Shown in pieces: positions 24,808 to 33,378 of a DNA stretch of 64,000 bases; the first letter of the stretch is position 1, and every line of letters begins with the position of its first letter. This stretch comes from Vibrio jasicida CAIM 1864 = LMG 25398. Its GTDB lineage: Bacteria; Pseudomonadota; Gammaproteobacteria; Enterobacterales; Vibrionaceae. The position numbers were made by a program, and so were the translations under genes. The DNA is taken from assembly GCF_000400365.1 (NCBI RefSeq), contig NZ_BAOG01000055.1:29229-93228 (forward strand), given 5' to 3'. The notes under the pieces are model-generated. The model did no database searches. It worked only from the letters and a program-made list of their open reading frames with translations, and was not told the origin of the DNA.

Positions 24808-24935
24808 ATCAATTCATCGATTTAAACGGGACTCCACCCAAGTACTCAACCATGACTTTGGTTAGAAAGGGGGAGGTCATGTGCTTCATTGTCGATAAAG
24901 TAAACAATGTCTGAATCGTTAGCAGGGAGCACTTC

Positions 24936-26018
24936 ATGAACCAACGCCAATTACAGCAGCAAGTATTTGACTTAAGTGATCAAAACTTAATTGTCGGCAA
25001 TGTGGATCAATGTCCATTGCCACCAGAAATCTTGGCGTTTACGACAGCGAACTCAGAGTATGTTGTCGAAACGTTTGAAAGTGGTTTGACGGCGCAGGTA
25101 TTTCATATTCGTGTCGGCGGACGAGACTATACGCTCAAGAAAAAACGCCCACAGGCGAAAGTGCAAAACCCTGATGGTCAGTACTCCTTTCTGAATGAAG
25201 TTCAACGCCGTCTTGATTTTCAAACTCAAAAAGACAATCCGAATTTAACTGAGGATTTTAAACACATTGTTGAGACTGTTTATGCTGATTATCGTTTAGG
25301 AATCATTGTTTCAGATTGGATTGAAGGTTCGCCAATTCAAGCCCTAACTGAGGACTTACTAAGGCAGTTATTCTCGACTCTATTTGTCTGTGAGCGAAGT
25401 GGGTTGTTTGAGTGGGATTTGTGTTCAGGGAACTTGCTGGTGGATAAACAAGGTCAGCTAAAGTTGTTCGATTTTGGTTATATGTATCGGTTTGACCCGT
25501 TAAGAGAGTTCAACAGCAATGGTATGCATGACCCTATGTTTGATGCTTGTGAGCGGTTTGAAACACGCTTCCTCTCTGGTTGGTTATTGGAGCAAGATTA
25601 TTCCCGAAAAGAGGCAATGCAGCTATTCAAAAACGTGAAACAACAAGGCTTTAAGATGCTTGAATACAAGCGGGACTGCTTAGTTCAAAACGATGCCGTG
25701 CCAGAAATCGTAGAGCGAGTGCAAACGTCTATGGAAAAGATACAAACAGCGCTAAAGTCTGATGCTGAGTTGGAACATCTTTTTACGCTTGAGATGTTTC
25801 GTTCGCATGTGCTCGATATTGAAGATGATTTGGATGGTAAAAGTTGCACGCCAACCACAATTAAACGTGTGCAGTTTGTTTTAGATATGCTGCAGCAACA
25901 TTATGGTTTGTTGGTTGAAGGTGGTGCGTTGTTTTATCAAAATGCCGCTAAGAGTAAAGCCGAACTGATTCAAACCTACCAAGAGAAACACGAATTGGTG
26001 CTGCAGTACCAACTTTAG
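24936..26018 (+). CDS. Protein-kinase-fold (phosphotransferase-like) protein, unknown substrate
   Basis: A 360-aa cytosolic protein. The N-lobe has VFHIRVGGRDYTLKKKRP, with a candidate ATP-binding Lys. The catalytic loop reads LFEWDLCSGNLLVD and is followed by LKLFDFGY, the D-x(4)-N and DFG elements of kinase-like phosphotransferases. The C-terminal 130 residues are helical. The substrate is unknown: it may be a small molecule or a protein. AGGGAG Shine-Dalgarno. Single gene with its own terminator. Confidence 0.75.
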   Translation: MNQRQLQQQVFDLSDQNLIVGNVDQCPLPPEILAFTTANSEYVVETFESGLTAQVFHIRVGGRDYTLKKKRPQAKVQNPDGQYSFLNEVQRRLDFQTQKDNPNLTEDFKHIVETVYADYRLGIIVSDWIEGSPIQALTEDLLRQLFSTLFVCERSGLFEWDLCSGNLLVDKQGQLKLFDFGYMYRFDPLREFNSNGMHDPMFDACERFETRFLSGWLLEQDYSRKEAMQLFKNVKQQGFKMLEYKRDCLVQNDAVPEIVERVQTSMEKIQTALKSDAELEHLFTLEMFRSHVLDIEDDLDGKSCTPTTIKRVQFVLDMLQQHYGLLVEGGALFYQNAAKSKAELIQTYQEKHELVLQYQL

Positions 26019-26040
26019 TTTTCGGCGTCGAGAAAACAAA

Positions 26041-26065
26041 AAAAGCACACGAGAGGTGTGCTTTT
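26041..26065. terminator. Bidirectional terminator, convergent genes
   Basis: Perfect 10-bp stem AAAAGCACAC / GTGTGCTTTT with loop GAGAG between the kinase-fold gene and the rhodanese gene. Confidence 0.9.
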
Positions 26066-26098
26066 CCATTCCATAGTCTAGGCAGGTGCTAAGTGGCA

Positions 26099-26449
26099 TT
26101 ACTTCGCTTGTTGCATCTCAATCAAGCCACCTGCGTTATGAAGGTTGGTAAATCCTTGCGATTGTAGGTACTGATACGCTTGCCCTGAGCGATTACCACT
26201 GCGGCAGTAGAGCACGATTTGCGTATCTTTATCGACATTAGCAAAGTGTTTATCCAACTCAGAAAGCGGAAAGTTAATCGCATTGTCCAAGTGATCATCG
26301 GCAAACTCTTGTGGTGTGCGCACATCGACAACCATTGCGCCTTGCTCAATCCATTGCCAACCCTGCTCTGCACGTTCAGAAGCCAATACCGATGGCGCGG
26401 TGAAAGCTAAGCTTAAACAAGTGAATACAATCGGTAGTAGTTTTTTCAT
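26099..26449 (-). CDS. Periplasmic single-domain rhodanese (PspE-like)
   Basis: A 116-aa exported rhodanese. The signal peptide runs to about residue 23 (ending VLAS). It has VDVRTPQEFADDHL and the active-site loop CRSGNRS at residues 82-88 with catalytic Cys82. Such small periplasmic rhodaneses move sulfane sulfur to thiol or cyanide acceptors. The context gives no specific pathway. Confidence 0.9.
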   Translation of the reverse strand: MKKLLPIVFTCLSLAFTAPSVLASERAEQGWQWIEQGAMVVDVRTPQEFADDHLDNAINFPLSELDKHFANVDKDTQIVLYCRSGNRSGQAYQYLQSQGFTNLHNAGGLIEMQQAK

Positions 26450-26557
26450 TGAGTTCCTTTCCTCAAGGTCAATTACCCTAAACAGTATTGACGAGAATTA
26501 TACGTGTGATTATCAAACTTCGATGTGGCATTGGTCGAAATGTCGTAATTCAGCGTG

Positions 26558-27169
26558 TTATGACTTCAATCCTAACATGGTACCAAACACCAGTAAGCCA
26601 GCGCCACAAGCTTGATTCAACCTATGTTTCATGCGCAGTAATAAGCTCTGTAATCGCGGTGAGGTAAACAAGATGGCAACCATAGAAAACCAAATCCCGT
26701 GCAGCGCAATCATGTAGACACCGTAACCCAAAGCTAGGTGTTGCGATTCTGTATTCGGATCGATGACTTGGCTAAAGATACTCAAGAAGAACAACATGGT
26801 TTTTGGGTTAAGTACATTGCACAAAAAGCCTTGGAAAAAGAACTGCCAAATGGAGATGCTTTCTTGTGTTTCCCCCTCTATCTTCTGTTGAGAATCAGCC
26901 CCAAAAATCCCTTTCAATCCGAGATAGATCAGATAAGCCGCACCTAAGTAGCGAATCAAGCTGAACAACCATTCGTTCTGTGAAATTAAGTAACTGATGC
27001 CAAGCAATGAATAGGTAATGTGCACCGAAATCGCAAGACTGATGCCCACGGCGCTCCAAATTCCGGCTTGTCTGCCCCTGTTGAGGCTGTTTCTAAGAAC
27101 CAATACAAAATCGGCTCCGGGACTAATAACGATGAGTATGCCTAATAAGGCAAGACTGAAAAGCTCCAT
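26558..27169 (-). CDS. LysE/RhtB-family amino-acid exporter
   Basis: A 203-aa inner-membrane exporter. The start MELFSLALLGILIVISPGAD at 27169 has an AGGAAACACC Shine-Dalgarno; a longer upstream frame lacks support. It has the six-helix LysE layout, the N-terminal SPGAD motif and RNSLNRGRQAGIWSAVGI. It probably exports amino acids such as homoserine, threonine or leucine. It is divergent from a LysR gene at 27273, its likely regulator. Confidence 0.9.
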   Translation of the reverse strand: MELFSLALLGILIVISPGADFVLVLRNSLNRGRQAGIWSAVGISLAISVHITYSLLGISYLISQNEWLFSLIRYLGAAYLIYLGLKGIFGADSQQKIEGETQESISIWQFFFQGFLCNVLNPKTMLFFLSIFSQVIDPNTESQHLALGYGVYMIALHGIWFSMVAILFTSPRLQSLLLRMKHRLNQACGAGLLVFGTMLGLKS

Positions 27170-27272
27170 GGTGTTTCCTATTTCTTCGTTGTTATGAATG
27201 GGGCAATTGTAGGTCGAGAGTTCGGAGACTATAATCGAAACAAATTCCGCTAAGTGTGAGAAAAAGTCACAG

Positions 27273-28139
27273 ATGAGGCATCTTAAATCCTTCCATGTTT
27301 TCCATGTCGCGGCATCGTCTGCGAGTTTTAGTGAAGCAGCAAATAAGCTCAGTATTACGCATGGCGCAGTGAGTAAGCAGATCAAAGTGTTGGAGACCTA
27401 TCTGGCTCAACCTCTGTTCTACAAACAAGGGCGCAATATGCTGCTCACTAAAGAGGGGGAAATGCTGAAAAGCTATACCGAGCAAGCATTCCAAGCGTTG
27501 GAGACTGGCGTGAACAAGCTGGTGCAGGAAAAGCATCAATACCTTGAAGTCTCTTGTGAGCCAACGTTAACCATGCGTTGGTTGATGCCGAGGCTTTCCG
27601 CGTTTAATGATGGTTGTGACGCAGATGTTCGTCTTTCGACTGCGGGAGGACCTGTAACGCTTGGCTCGACGGGGCTTGCTATGGCGATTCGTCGAGATGA
27701 CTTTGAGCCTTTGTATCACTACCCAAAAACCAAGTTGGTGGAAGAGTGGGTAGGTCCAGTGTTTTCACCTGACTACTGGCAGCAAGTGAAAGGTGATTTG
27801 AACTCCGTGAAGCTATTACACAGCCAAACCAGACCCGAAGCTTGGCAAGAATGGATGCAGCGCTCTGGTGATGCGTCGATGAATAGCAAAGCAGAACAGT
27901 CTTTTGCACACTTCTATTTCTGCATTCAAGCTGCAGTCGACGGTTTAGGTGCGGCGATGGGCTCTTATCCTTTGGTGATGGATGATCTCAAACGTGGCAA
28001 CCTTGTCGCGCCATTTGGTTTTGTGCCGTCAGGGCATGATTATGTCTTATTGACTCAAGACAAAGCACGTTCTGAACTGGAACAAAAATTTGTCCATTGG
28101 CTGCAAAACCAAATGGCGGAGTGTGTGCCCAATAACTAA
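27273..28139 (+). CDS. LysR-family regulator, GcvA-like
   Basis: A 288-aa LysR protein. The HTH reads SASFSEAANKLSITHGAVSKQI, as in the GcvA group. It is divergent from the LysE exporter gene with about 103 bp between, the usual regulator-exporter pairing. A terminator shared with the GH92 array follows. Confidence 0.9.
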   Translation: MRHLKSFHVFHVAASSASFSEAANKLSITHGAVSKQIKVLETYLAQPLFYKQGRNMLLTKEGEMLKSYTEQAFQALETGVNKLVQEKHQYLEVSCEPTLTMRWLMPRLSAFNDGCDADVRLSTAGGPVTLGSTGLAMAIRRDDFEPLYHYPKTKLVEEWVGPVFSPDYWQQVKGDLNSVKLLHSQTRPEAWQEWMQRSGDASMNSKAEQSFAHFYFCIQAAVDGLGAAMGSYPLVMDDLKRGNLVAPFGFVPSGHDYVLLTQDKARSELEQKFVHWLQNQMAECVPNN

Positions 28140-28156
28140 GCATTTTTTTGAAAATA

Positions 28157-28184
28157 AAAGGTCAGCGCTTGCGAACTGACCTTT
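28157..28184. terminator. Terminator between LysR gene and GH92 array
   Basis: Perfect 9-bp stem AAAGGTCAG / CTGACCTTT. On the minus strand it is followed by TTATTTTC, so it ends the GH92 transcript; it can also end the convergent LysR transcript. Confidence 0.82.
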
Positions 28185-28207
28185 GAAGAGGGAAGAGTGA
28201 TAGAGGT

Positions 28208-30688
28208 TTATTGAGGTGCTTTCATCGCTTCTGATTGATCGCCCGTCATCACGAAATGCAACTCACCACCCGGTTTGAACTCGGAATGGTCGAAGAAGAA
28301 ACCGTTATCCAAAGCTTTGCCATTGATGGTCACAGACTTGATGTACATGTTGTCATCGGCGTTGTTCTCTGTGGTGATGGTGAACGTGCCGCCTTTCACC
28401 GGAATCACTGCTTTGTCGAATAGCGGACGACCCACAGTGTAAATAGGTTCTGCTGCGTTCACTTGGTAGAAGCCTAATGCAGACATCACATACCAAGCGG
28501 ACATGGCGCCCACGTCTTCGTTACCAACTACGCCTTCTGGGGCAGCGAAATACATGTCATCAAGAATGTGGTCGACGACTTGTTGCGTCTTCCATGGTTC
28601 TGCGGTCCAGTTGAATAGGTAAGGAATGTGGTGTGAAGGCTCGTTACCAAACGCAACTTGACCAATCAAACCAGACATATCCGGTGTTTCAGTGCCTTGG
28701 CTTTCTGCGGTGAAGGTTGCTTCTAGGTTTTTCTGGAACTCAGCATCGCCACCCATGATGGTTTTTAAGCCCGCGATGTCATGCGGTACAAACCAAGTCC
28801 ACTGCCACGCGTTACCTTCGGTGTAGTTGCCTGTTTCGTGTTCTGTGCCGTATGGGTCGAATGGCGTCATGAAGGTTTCATCAATCATCACTGGGCGCAT
28901 AAAGCCCGTCACGCCATGTTCTGCGTATTCTGTTGGGTTGTAATCGAAGTATTTTTTGTAGTCTTTTGAGCGTTCAAGGTATTGCTCTTCCGCTTGGGTA
29001 TCACCGGCTGCTTTGGCGATTTGCGCGATAGCCCAATCGTAGAACGCGTTTTCCAGACCGTAAGAAACAGACTCAACCGTGTAGTCTTCAAATACTGGTT
29101 CACCATCGACACGTTGGATGGCAGGCGTGAAGCCGTTTTTCTCAATGTAATCGATGTGCTTGGTTAAGGTGCGATCCAGTACGCCTTGATCCCAATCGGC
29201 TTGCAATGCAGGGTAGTTCTCGTAGGTCGAAGAGTCGATCGCGGCTTTCAGTGCCAGCTCTTTCTCTTGTTGAGTGAACTCTTCTGGGAACTTGGTCATC
29301 GCATCCGCAATCACTGCTACCGCTGGGTAGCCAACCATGGTGCCTGTTTCATCGCCTAAGTGTTCCCACTTCGGCAGCAAACCGCTTTCAGTGTACTTCT
29401 GAACTAGGTTCTTCGCGTATTGCACCGCGCGGGTTGGCTCTGTGATGGTTTTTAGTGGGTGTAATGCACGTTGGGTATCCCATAGAGAGTAAACCGAGAA
29501 GTTTGGCTGTTCTTCCGTTGCTTGACCGTAAGCGATGGAGTATTCCCCTTCGCCTTCACGAATTGAGCCTTTGCCCATGCCTCGGAATCGACCATCTACG
29601 TCTTGATGCACCATAGGCGCAATTTTGGTGTGGTAAAGCGCAGTGTAGAAGATCTCTTTCTGATCTTCTGTGCCCCCTTCAATTGAGAAGTTCAGTGCTT
29701 TTGCCCATTTCTCACGCGCGTTGTTGCGCGCAGTATCGAAAGAGACATTCGCTTCAGCATCGTAGTTGTTTTCTGCGCCTTGTGGGTCAACCGCAGATAA
29801 CGCCACTTGCGCGTTCAACTCCTGTGAGCCTTCATCTTCAAATTCGATGTAGGCAGTGACGTCCGCTTTGACACGTTTGATAGCATTGCCTTGGTCATCG
29901 TAAATCAATTCAGAAACGTGCTCTGCCGTTAGGCCGTCAACAGGCTCACCATTGGCAAGGATGTAGACGTCTTTGATCTTCTTATCGAAAGTCGCATAGA
30001 AGAAGATTTTTTGGTTTTTCGCCCAACCAGAGAAGTGCGCTGCATCGCGCTCGCCTGTGATGGTATGACCGTCTTCGCTCACCGTCAGTTTGTTGCGAAG
30101 AGAGGTCGAACCCCAGTCACTGTTAAGGATGGAGTTGAGGTCTATCTTCAGACGTTGTGGTTGACCTTGTGGGTAGGTGTAGCGGTGGAAGCCGACACGT
30201 TCAGAAGCTGTAAGCTCAGCTTTGATACCGTTCTCTGCAATTTTCACCGAGTAGTAACCCGCTTCTGCCACTTCTGAGGTTTTGTCCATCTTGACCGAAA
30301 TCGCTTCGCGGTAATCGTCGCTGTCTTCGATGTACTTAGCTTTGTCTTCGGTAAACGGCAGGAACAGAATGTCACCTAAGCCGCCCATCCCCGTGCCGGA
30401 TAGGTGAGTGTGTGAAAAGCCAAATAGAGTCTTTTTATCGAAGTGGTAACCTGATGAAGAGTGCCAGCCGATCAGCTCGGTATCTGGAGAAAGTTGCACC
30501 ATGCCTTCTGGCACAACAGGACCCGGGAAGGTGTGTCCGTTAAAGCCGGTACCAATGAATGGGTCGACGTATTTTAGGTTGGAAGTATCGACGCTTGGTG
30601 AGGTGTTATCGTCGTCATCGTTGCAGCCAGCCAAACCAATAACACTTGCAATCACTGCGGTGGCGATAGCGGTTTTCGTAAAGTTCAT
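28208..30688 (-). CDS. GH92 alpha-mannosidase lipoprotein (array copy 1)
   Basis: An 826-aa lipoprotein (lipobox VIGLAGC, acidic tether CNDDDDN). GH92 hallmarks in order: YVDPFIGTGFNGHTFPG near residue 40, GFSHTHLSGTG, YSLWDTQRALHPL, TEGNAWQWTWFVPHD (carrying the likely acid Glu), GNEPSHHIPYLFNW, and GNEDVGAMSAWYVMSALGF (likely base). GH92 enzymes are calcium-dependent exo-alpha-mannosidases acting by inversion. It is anchored in the envelope and last in the array. The linkage specificity cannot be read from sequence; note Asn before the Glu of GNEPSHH. Starts with a GGAATC Shine-Dalgarno after an intercistronic hairpin. Confidence 0.92.
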   Translation of the reverse strand: MNFTKTAIATAVIASVIGLAGCNDDDDNTSPSVDTSNLKYVDPFIGTGFNGHTFPGPVVPEGMVQLSPDTELIGWHSSSGYHFDKKTLFGFSHTHLSGTGMGGLGDILFLPFTEDKAKYIEDSDDYREAISVKMDKTSEVAEAGYYSVKIAENGIKAELTASERVGFHRYTYPQGQPQRLKIDLNSILNSDWGSTSLRNKLTVSEDGHTITGERDAAHFSGWAKNQKIFFYATFDKKIKDVYILANGEPVDGLTAEHVSELIYDDQGNAIKRVKADVTAYIEFEDEGSQELNAQVALSAVDPQGAENNYDAEANVSFDTARNNAREKWAKALNFSIEGGTEDQKEIFYTALYHTKIAPMVHQDVDGRFRGMGKGSIREGEGEYSIAYGQATEEQPNFSVYSLWDTQRALHPLKTITEPTRAVQYAKNLVQKYTESGLLPKWEHLGDETGTMVGYPAVAVIADAMTKFPEEFTQQEKELALKAAIDSSTYENYPALQADWDQGVLDRTLTKHIDYIEKNGFTPAIQRVDGEPVFEDYTVESVSYGLENAFYDWAIAQIAKAAGDTQAEEQYLERSKDYKKYFDYNPTEYAEHGVTGFMRPVMIDETFMTPFDPYGTEHETGNYTEGNAWQWTWFVPHDIAGLKTIMGGDAEFQKNLEATFTAESQGTETPDMSGLIGQVAFGNEPSHHIPYLFNWTAEPWKTQQVVDHILDDMYFAAPEGVVGNEDVGAMSAWYVMSALGFYQVNAAEPIYTVGRPLFDKAVIPVKGGTFTITTENNADDNMYIKSVTINGKALDNGFFFDHSEFKPGGELHFVMTGDQSEAMKAPQ

Positions 30689-30703
30689 AATCTTGATTCC
30701 TTA

Positions 30704-30728
30704 GGCAGGAAGCGCGTCACTTCCTGCC
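30704..30728 (-). repeat. Intercistronic hairpin between GH92 copies 2 and 1
   Basis: Perfect 9-bp stem GGCAGGAAG / CTTCCTGCC with a 7-base loop in the 89-bp gap. No U-run on the minus strand, so it is probably a processing or stabilising element rather than a terminator. Confidence 0.7.
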
Positions 30729-30777
30729 ACTGAGTTTATCTATCTGCTTATTCTTTAAACACGAATTACATAAAACG

Positions 30778-33234
30778 TTACTGAGCTTGAAGCGCTTCTT
30801 GCTTGTCACCCGTCATGACGAAGTGAAGCTCGCCGCCCGCTTTGATTTCGCTGTGCTTGAAGGTGAAGTTGGCATCCAGCGGCTTGCCGTTGATGGTTAC
30901 GGACTTCACGTACTTGTTGTGTGGGCTGTTGTTATCTGCGATGACTGTGAACTCGCCGCCTTCCACTGGAATGGTGATTTCATCAAACATAGGGCGACCG
31001 ATTGTGTAGACCGGAGCCGCAGGCGTCACTTGGTAGAAGCCCATTGCCGACATCAAGTACCAAGAGCTCATCTGACCCACGTCTTCGTTACCAATCAAGC
31101 CAGTTGGCTCGCTGGTGTACATCTCTGACATGATGCGGTCTAGGTACTCTTGCGCTTTCCATGGCTCATCCGTTAGCGCGTATAGGTAAGGAATGTGGTG
31201 CGATGGCTCGTTACCGTGCATGTACTGACCGATGTAACCCGTTAGGTCTGGCAGTTCTTCACCTGTGTTTGAAGAACGTGCATTAAATAGCTCGTCCAAG
31301 TCTTCACGGAAGGCTTTCTCTGGCGTGGTGTCTTTGCCTTGCGCCAAGTCGGCTTGATAGATTTCTTGTTTCAGGCGGTTGAAATCGTGCATTGGTTGGA
31401 ACTTCCATTGCCACGCGTTCCCTTCGGTGTAGGCAAACTCGTCCACGTAGTAAGGGTCGAATGGTAGCAGCGGGCATTTCTCTTTCATCACACCTGAGCC
31501 TTCAGGCCACTCAACCATTTCACACTCATCCAAACGATCTTCATCAATTGGTTGGTTGAACTCCAAAGGCGGTTTGTTTGGTGATGAACTCATCGGATGG
31601 TTCTTTGGACGTAAGAAGCCAGTTTCTGCATCCCAATGGTTAAGCCAGTTGTCGGCACGAGTCATAAACTCTTCTTGCAGTTTTACATCGCCAGCCATGC
31701 GCGCGATTTCTGCCATTGCCCAATCGCCATATGCAAACTCAAGCGTGTAAGACGCACTGTTCCAGTAGCCGTGATGAACAAAGCCGTTTTCTTCGTACAC
31801 CTTCACTTGCACAACGTTTGCGGCGCCGATGTTGTTGTCTTCCGTCCAATCTGGGAACTCAGAAGCTTCGTGGTAACGCACGGTAAACTCAGCCGCGTCT
31901 TTGGCAAGTTGTGGATCGATATCTAGCCCTTTCGCCATTGCGTCAGCAATGATTGATACTGCAGGGAAGCCGATCATAGTGCCTGTGTAATGGCTGTGCA
32001 GTTCCCATTTCGGCAGGATGCCACCGTCTTCGTATTTACGAATTAGATCGTTGGCAAACTCTTCGGCATGTTCTGGGTCGATGATGGTTTTCAGTGGATG
32101 CGCTGCACGGAAGGTATCCCACATGGAGTACACGGAGTAGTTTGGTGTGTCACCCGCGTCTTTTTGAATGCGAGTACGCATCGCTGGGTATTGACCGTCG
32201 ACATCTTGGAAAATCATTGGCGCGATAGAAGCGTGGTAAAGCGCGGTGTAGAAGATCTCTTTTTGATCTTCTGTGCCGCCAGATACCATCATGCGGCTAA
32301 GCTCTTGGTGCCATGCGTCGTTGGCTTGAGCGCGCGCAGTATCAAATGACACACCTTTCGCTTCTGCTTCTAAGTTCTTCTCCGCACCTTCTGTGCCTGT
32401 TGGTGACAAGCCTACTTGGATTTCTAGCGGTGTTGATGATGGTGCGAATTCTAGGTAAGCGATGGTTTTCACTGCGTCGATGTTGTCGTTGTTTACATCG
32501 ATTTCCGTTTCTGCGCCATCAACCAAAGCAATGGCTTTGACGATAGGTTGGTTGAAGGTGGCGTAGAAGTAGACGTGCTGGTTGTTCGCCCATCCATTCG
32601 AGCTACGTAAACCGCGAATGGTGTAAGCGTCGATGAACTCTAAATCACCCTTCATGGTGCGGTTGTTGAAGTGACCTTTGTTGAGTGTGTGGTCTAAATC
32701 GAACTTGATGTGTGGCGTGGTGCCCTCTTTGAAGGTGTAGCGATGGAAGCCAACACGTTGCGTGGTAGTTAGCTCGGCTTTGATTTCGCCTTTGTTCAGT
32801 TCAACCGCGTAGTAGCCCGCTTCTGCGGTTTCGTTGTCTTTATCGAAGGTATTGAAAACGGCGTTTTCTTTCTTGGTGAAAGGCAGAACTAAGATATCAC
32901 CAAGGTCGGTAATGCCTGTGCCAGAAAGATGAGTGTGGGAGAAGCCATACACCGGGATTTCAGTCAGCTTGCCGTGGTCGAAGTAACCTGCGGCAGAGCC
33001 CCAACCTTCCATTTCGGTATCAGGAGATAGTTGTACCAAACCGTAAGGCACAACCGCCCCCGGGAAGGTGTGACCGTCTGCGCCCGTACCAATCAATGGG
33101 TTGACGTATTGGGTCAGAGTGGTGTCGAGGGATGGTGTACCAGAGTTGCTGTTGTCGTCATCACTGTTACAGCCAGCAAGACCAAACATGGCAGCGAGAA
33201 TAGCGGTAGAGATAAGGGTTCTTTTTAGTTTCAT
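30778..33234 (-). CDS. GH92 alpha-mannosidase lipoprotein (array copy 2)
   Basis: An 818-aa GH92 lipoprotein (lipobox FGLAGC, Cys22). It has YVNPLIGTGADGHTFPG, GFSHTHLSGTG, YSMWDTFRAAHPL, TEGNAWQWKFQPMHD, GNEPSHHIPYLYAL and GNEDVGQMSSWYLMSAMGF. Compared with copy 1 it has an insertion around the LECEMVEWPEGSG-like loop before the TEGNAW motif. The signal peptide is nearly identical to that of copy 3 (MKLKRTL...), pointing to a recent duplication or gene conversion at the 5' end. Confidence 0.92.
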   Translation of the reverse strand: MKLKRTLISTAILAAMFGLAGCNSDDDNSNSGTPSLDTTLTQYVNPLIGTGADGHTFPGAVVPYGLVQLSPDTEMEGWGSAAGYFDHGKLTEIPVYGFSHTHLSGTGITDLGDILVLPFTKKENAVFNTFDKDNETAEAGYYAVELNKGEIKAELTTTQRVGFHRYTFKEGTTPHIKFDLDHTLNKGHFNNRTMKGDLEFIDAYTIRGLRSSNGWANNQHVYFYATFNQPIVKAIALVDGAETEIDVNNDNIDAVKTIAYLEFAPSSTPLEIQVGLSPTGTEGAEKNLEAEAKGVSFDTARAQANDAWHQELSRMMVSGGTEDQKEIFYTALYHASIAPMIFQDVDGQYPAMRTRIQKDAGDTPNYSVYSMWDTFRAAHPLKTIIDPEHAEEFANDLIRKYEDGGILPKWELHSHYTGTMIGFPAVSIIADAMAKGLDIDPQLAKDAAEFTVRYHEASEFPDWTEDNNIGAANVVQVKVYEENGFVHHGYWNSASYTLEFAYGDWAMAEIARMAGDVKLQEEFMTRADNWLNHWDAETGFLRPKNHPMSSSPNKPPLEFNQPIDEDRLDECEMVEWPEGSGVMKEKCPLLPFDPYYVDEFAYTEGNAWQWKFQPMHDFNRLKQEIYQADLAQGKDTTPEKAFREDLDELFNARSSNTGEELPDLTGYIGQYMHGNEPSHHIPYLYALTDEPWKAQEYLDRIMSEMYTSEPTGLIGNEDVGQMSSWYLMSAMGFYQVTPAAPVYTIGRPMFDEITIPVEGGEFTVIADNNSPHNKYVKSVTINGKPLDANFTFKHSEIKAGGELHFVMTGDKQEALQAQ

Positions 33235-33272
33235 TTTTATGGTTCCACAGAAGTGAAGGTTCTACAGAAAAT

Positions 33273-33294
33273 AAGGGGCGAGGGTGTACCCCTT
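33273..33294 (-). repeat. Intercistronic hairpin between GH92 copies 3 and 2
   Basis: Stem AAGGGG / CCCCTT (10-base loop) in the 144-bp gap. A second, larger fold is bounded by CTACTTG (33306) and CAAGTAG (around 33350). Confidence 0.5.
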
Positions 33295-33378
33295 TATCCC
33301 AGCCCTACTTGACGTGGCAGCGATGTCGCCTAGTTACAACGCCAAGTAGTTTGGGGGTGTTATTTGAATGGGTGTCAG

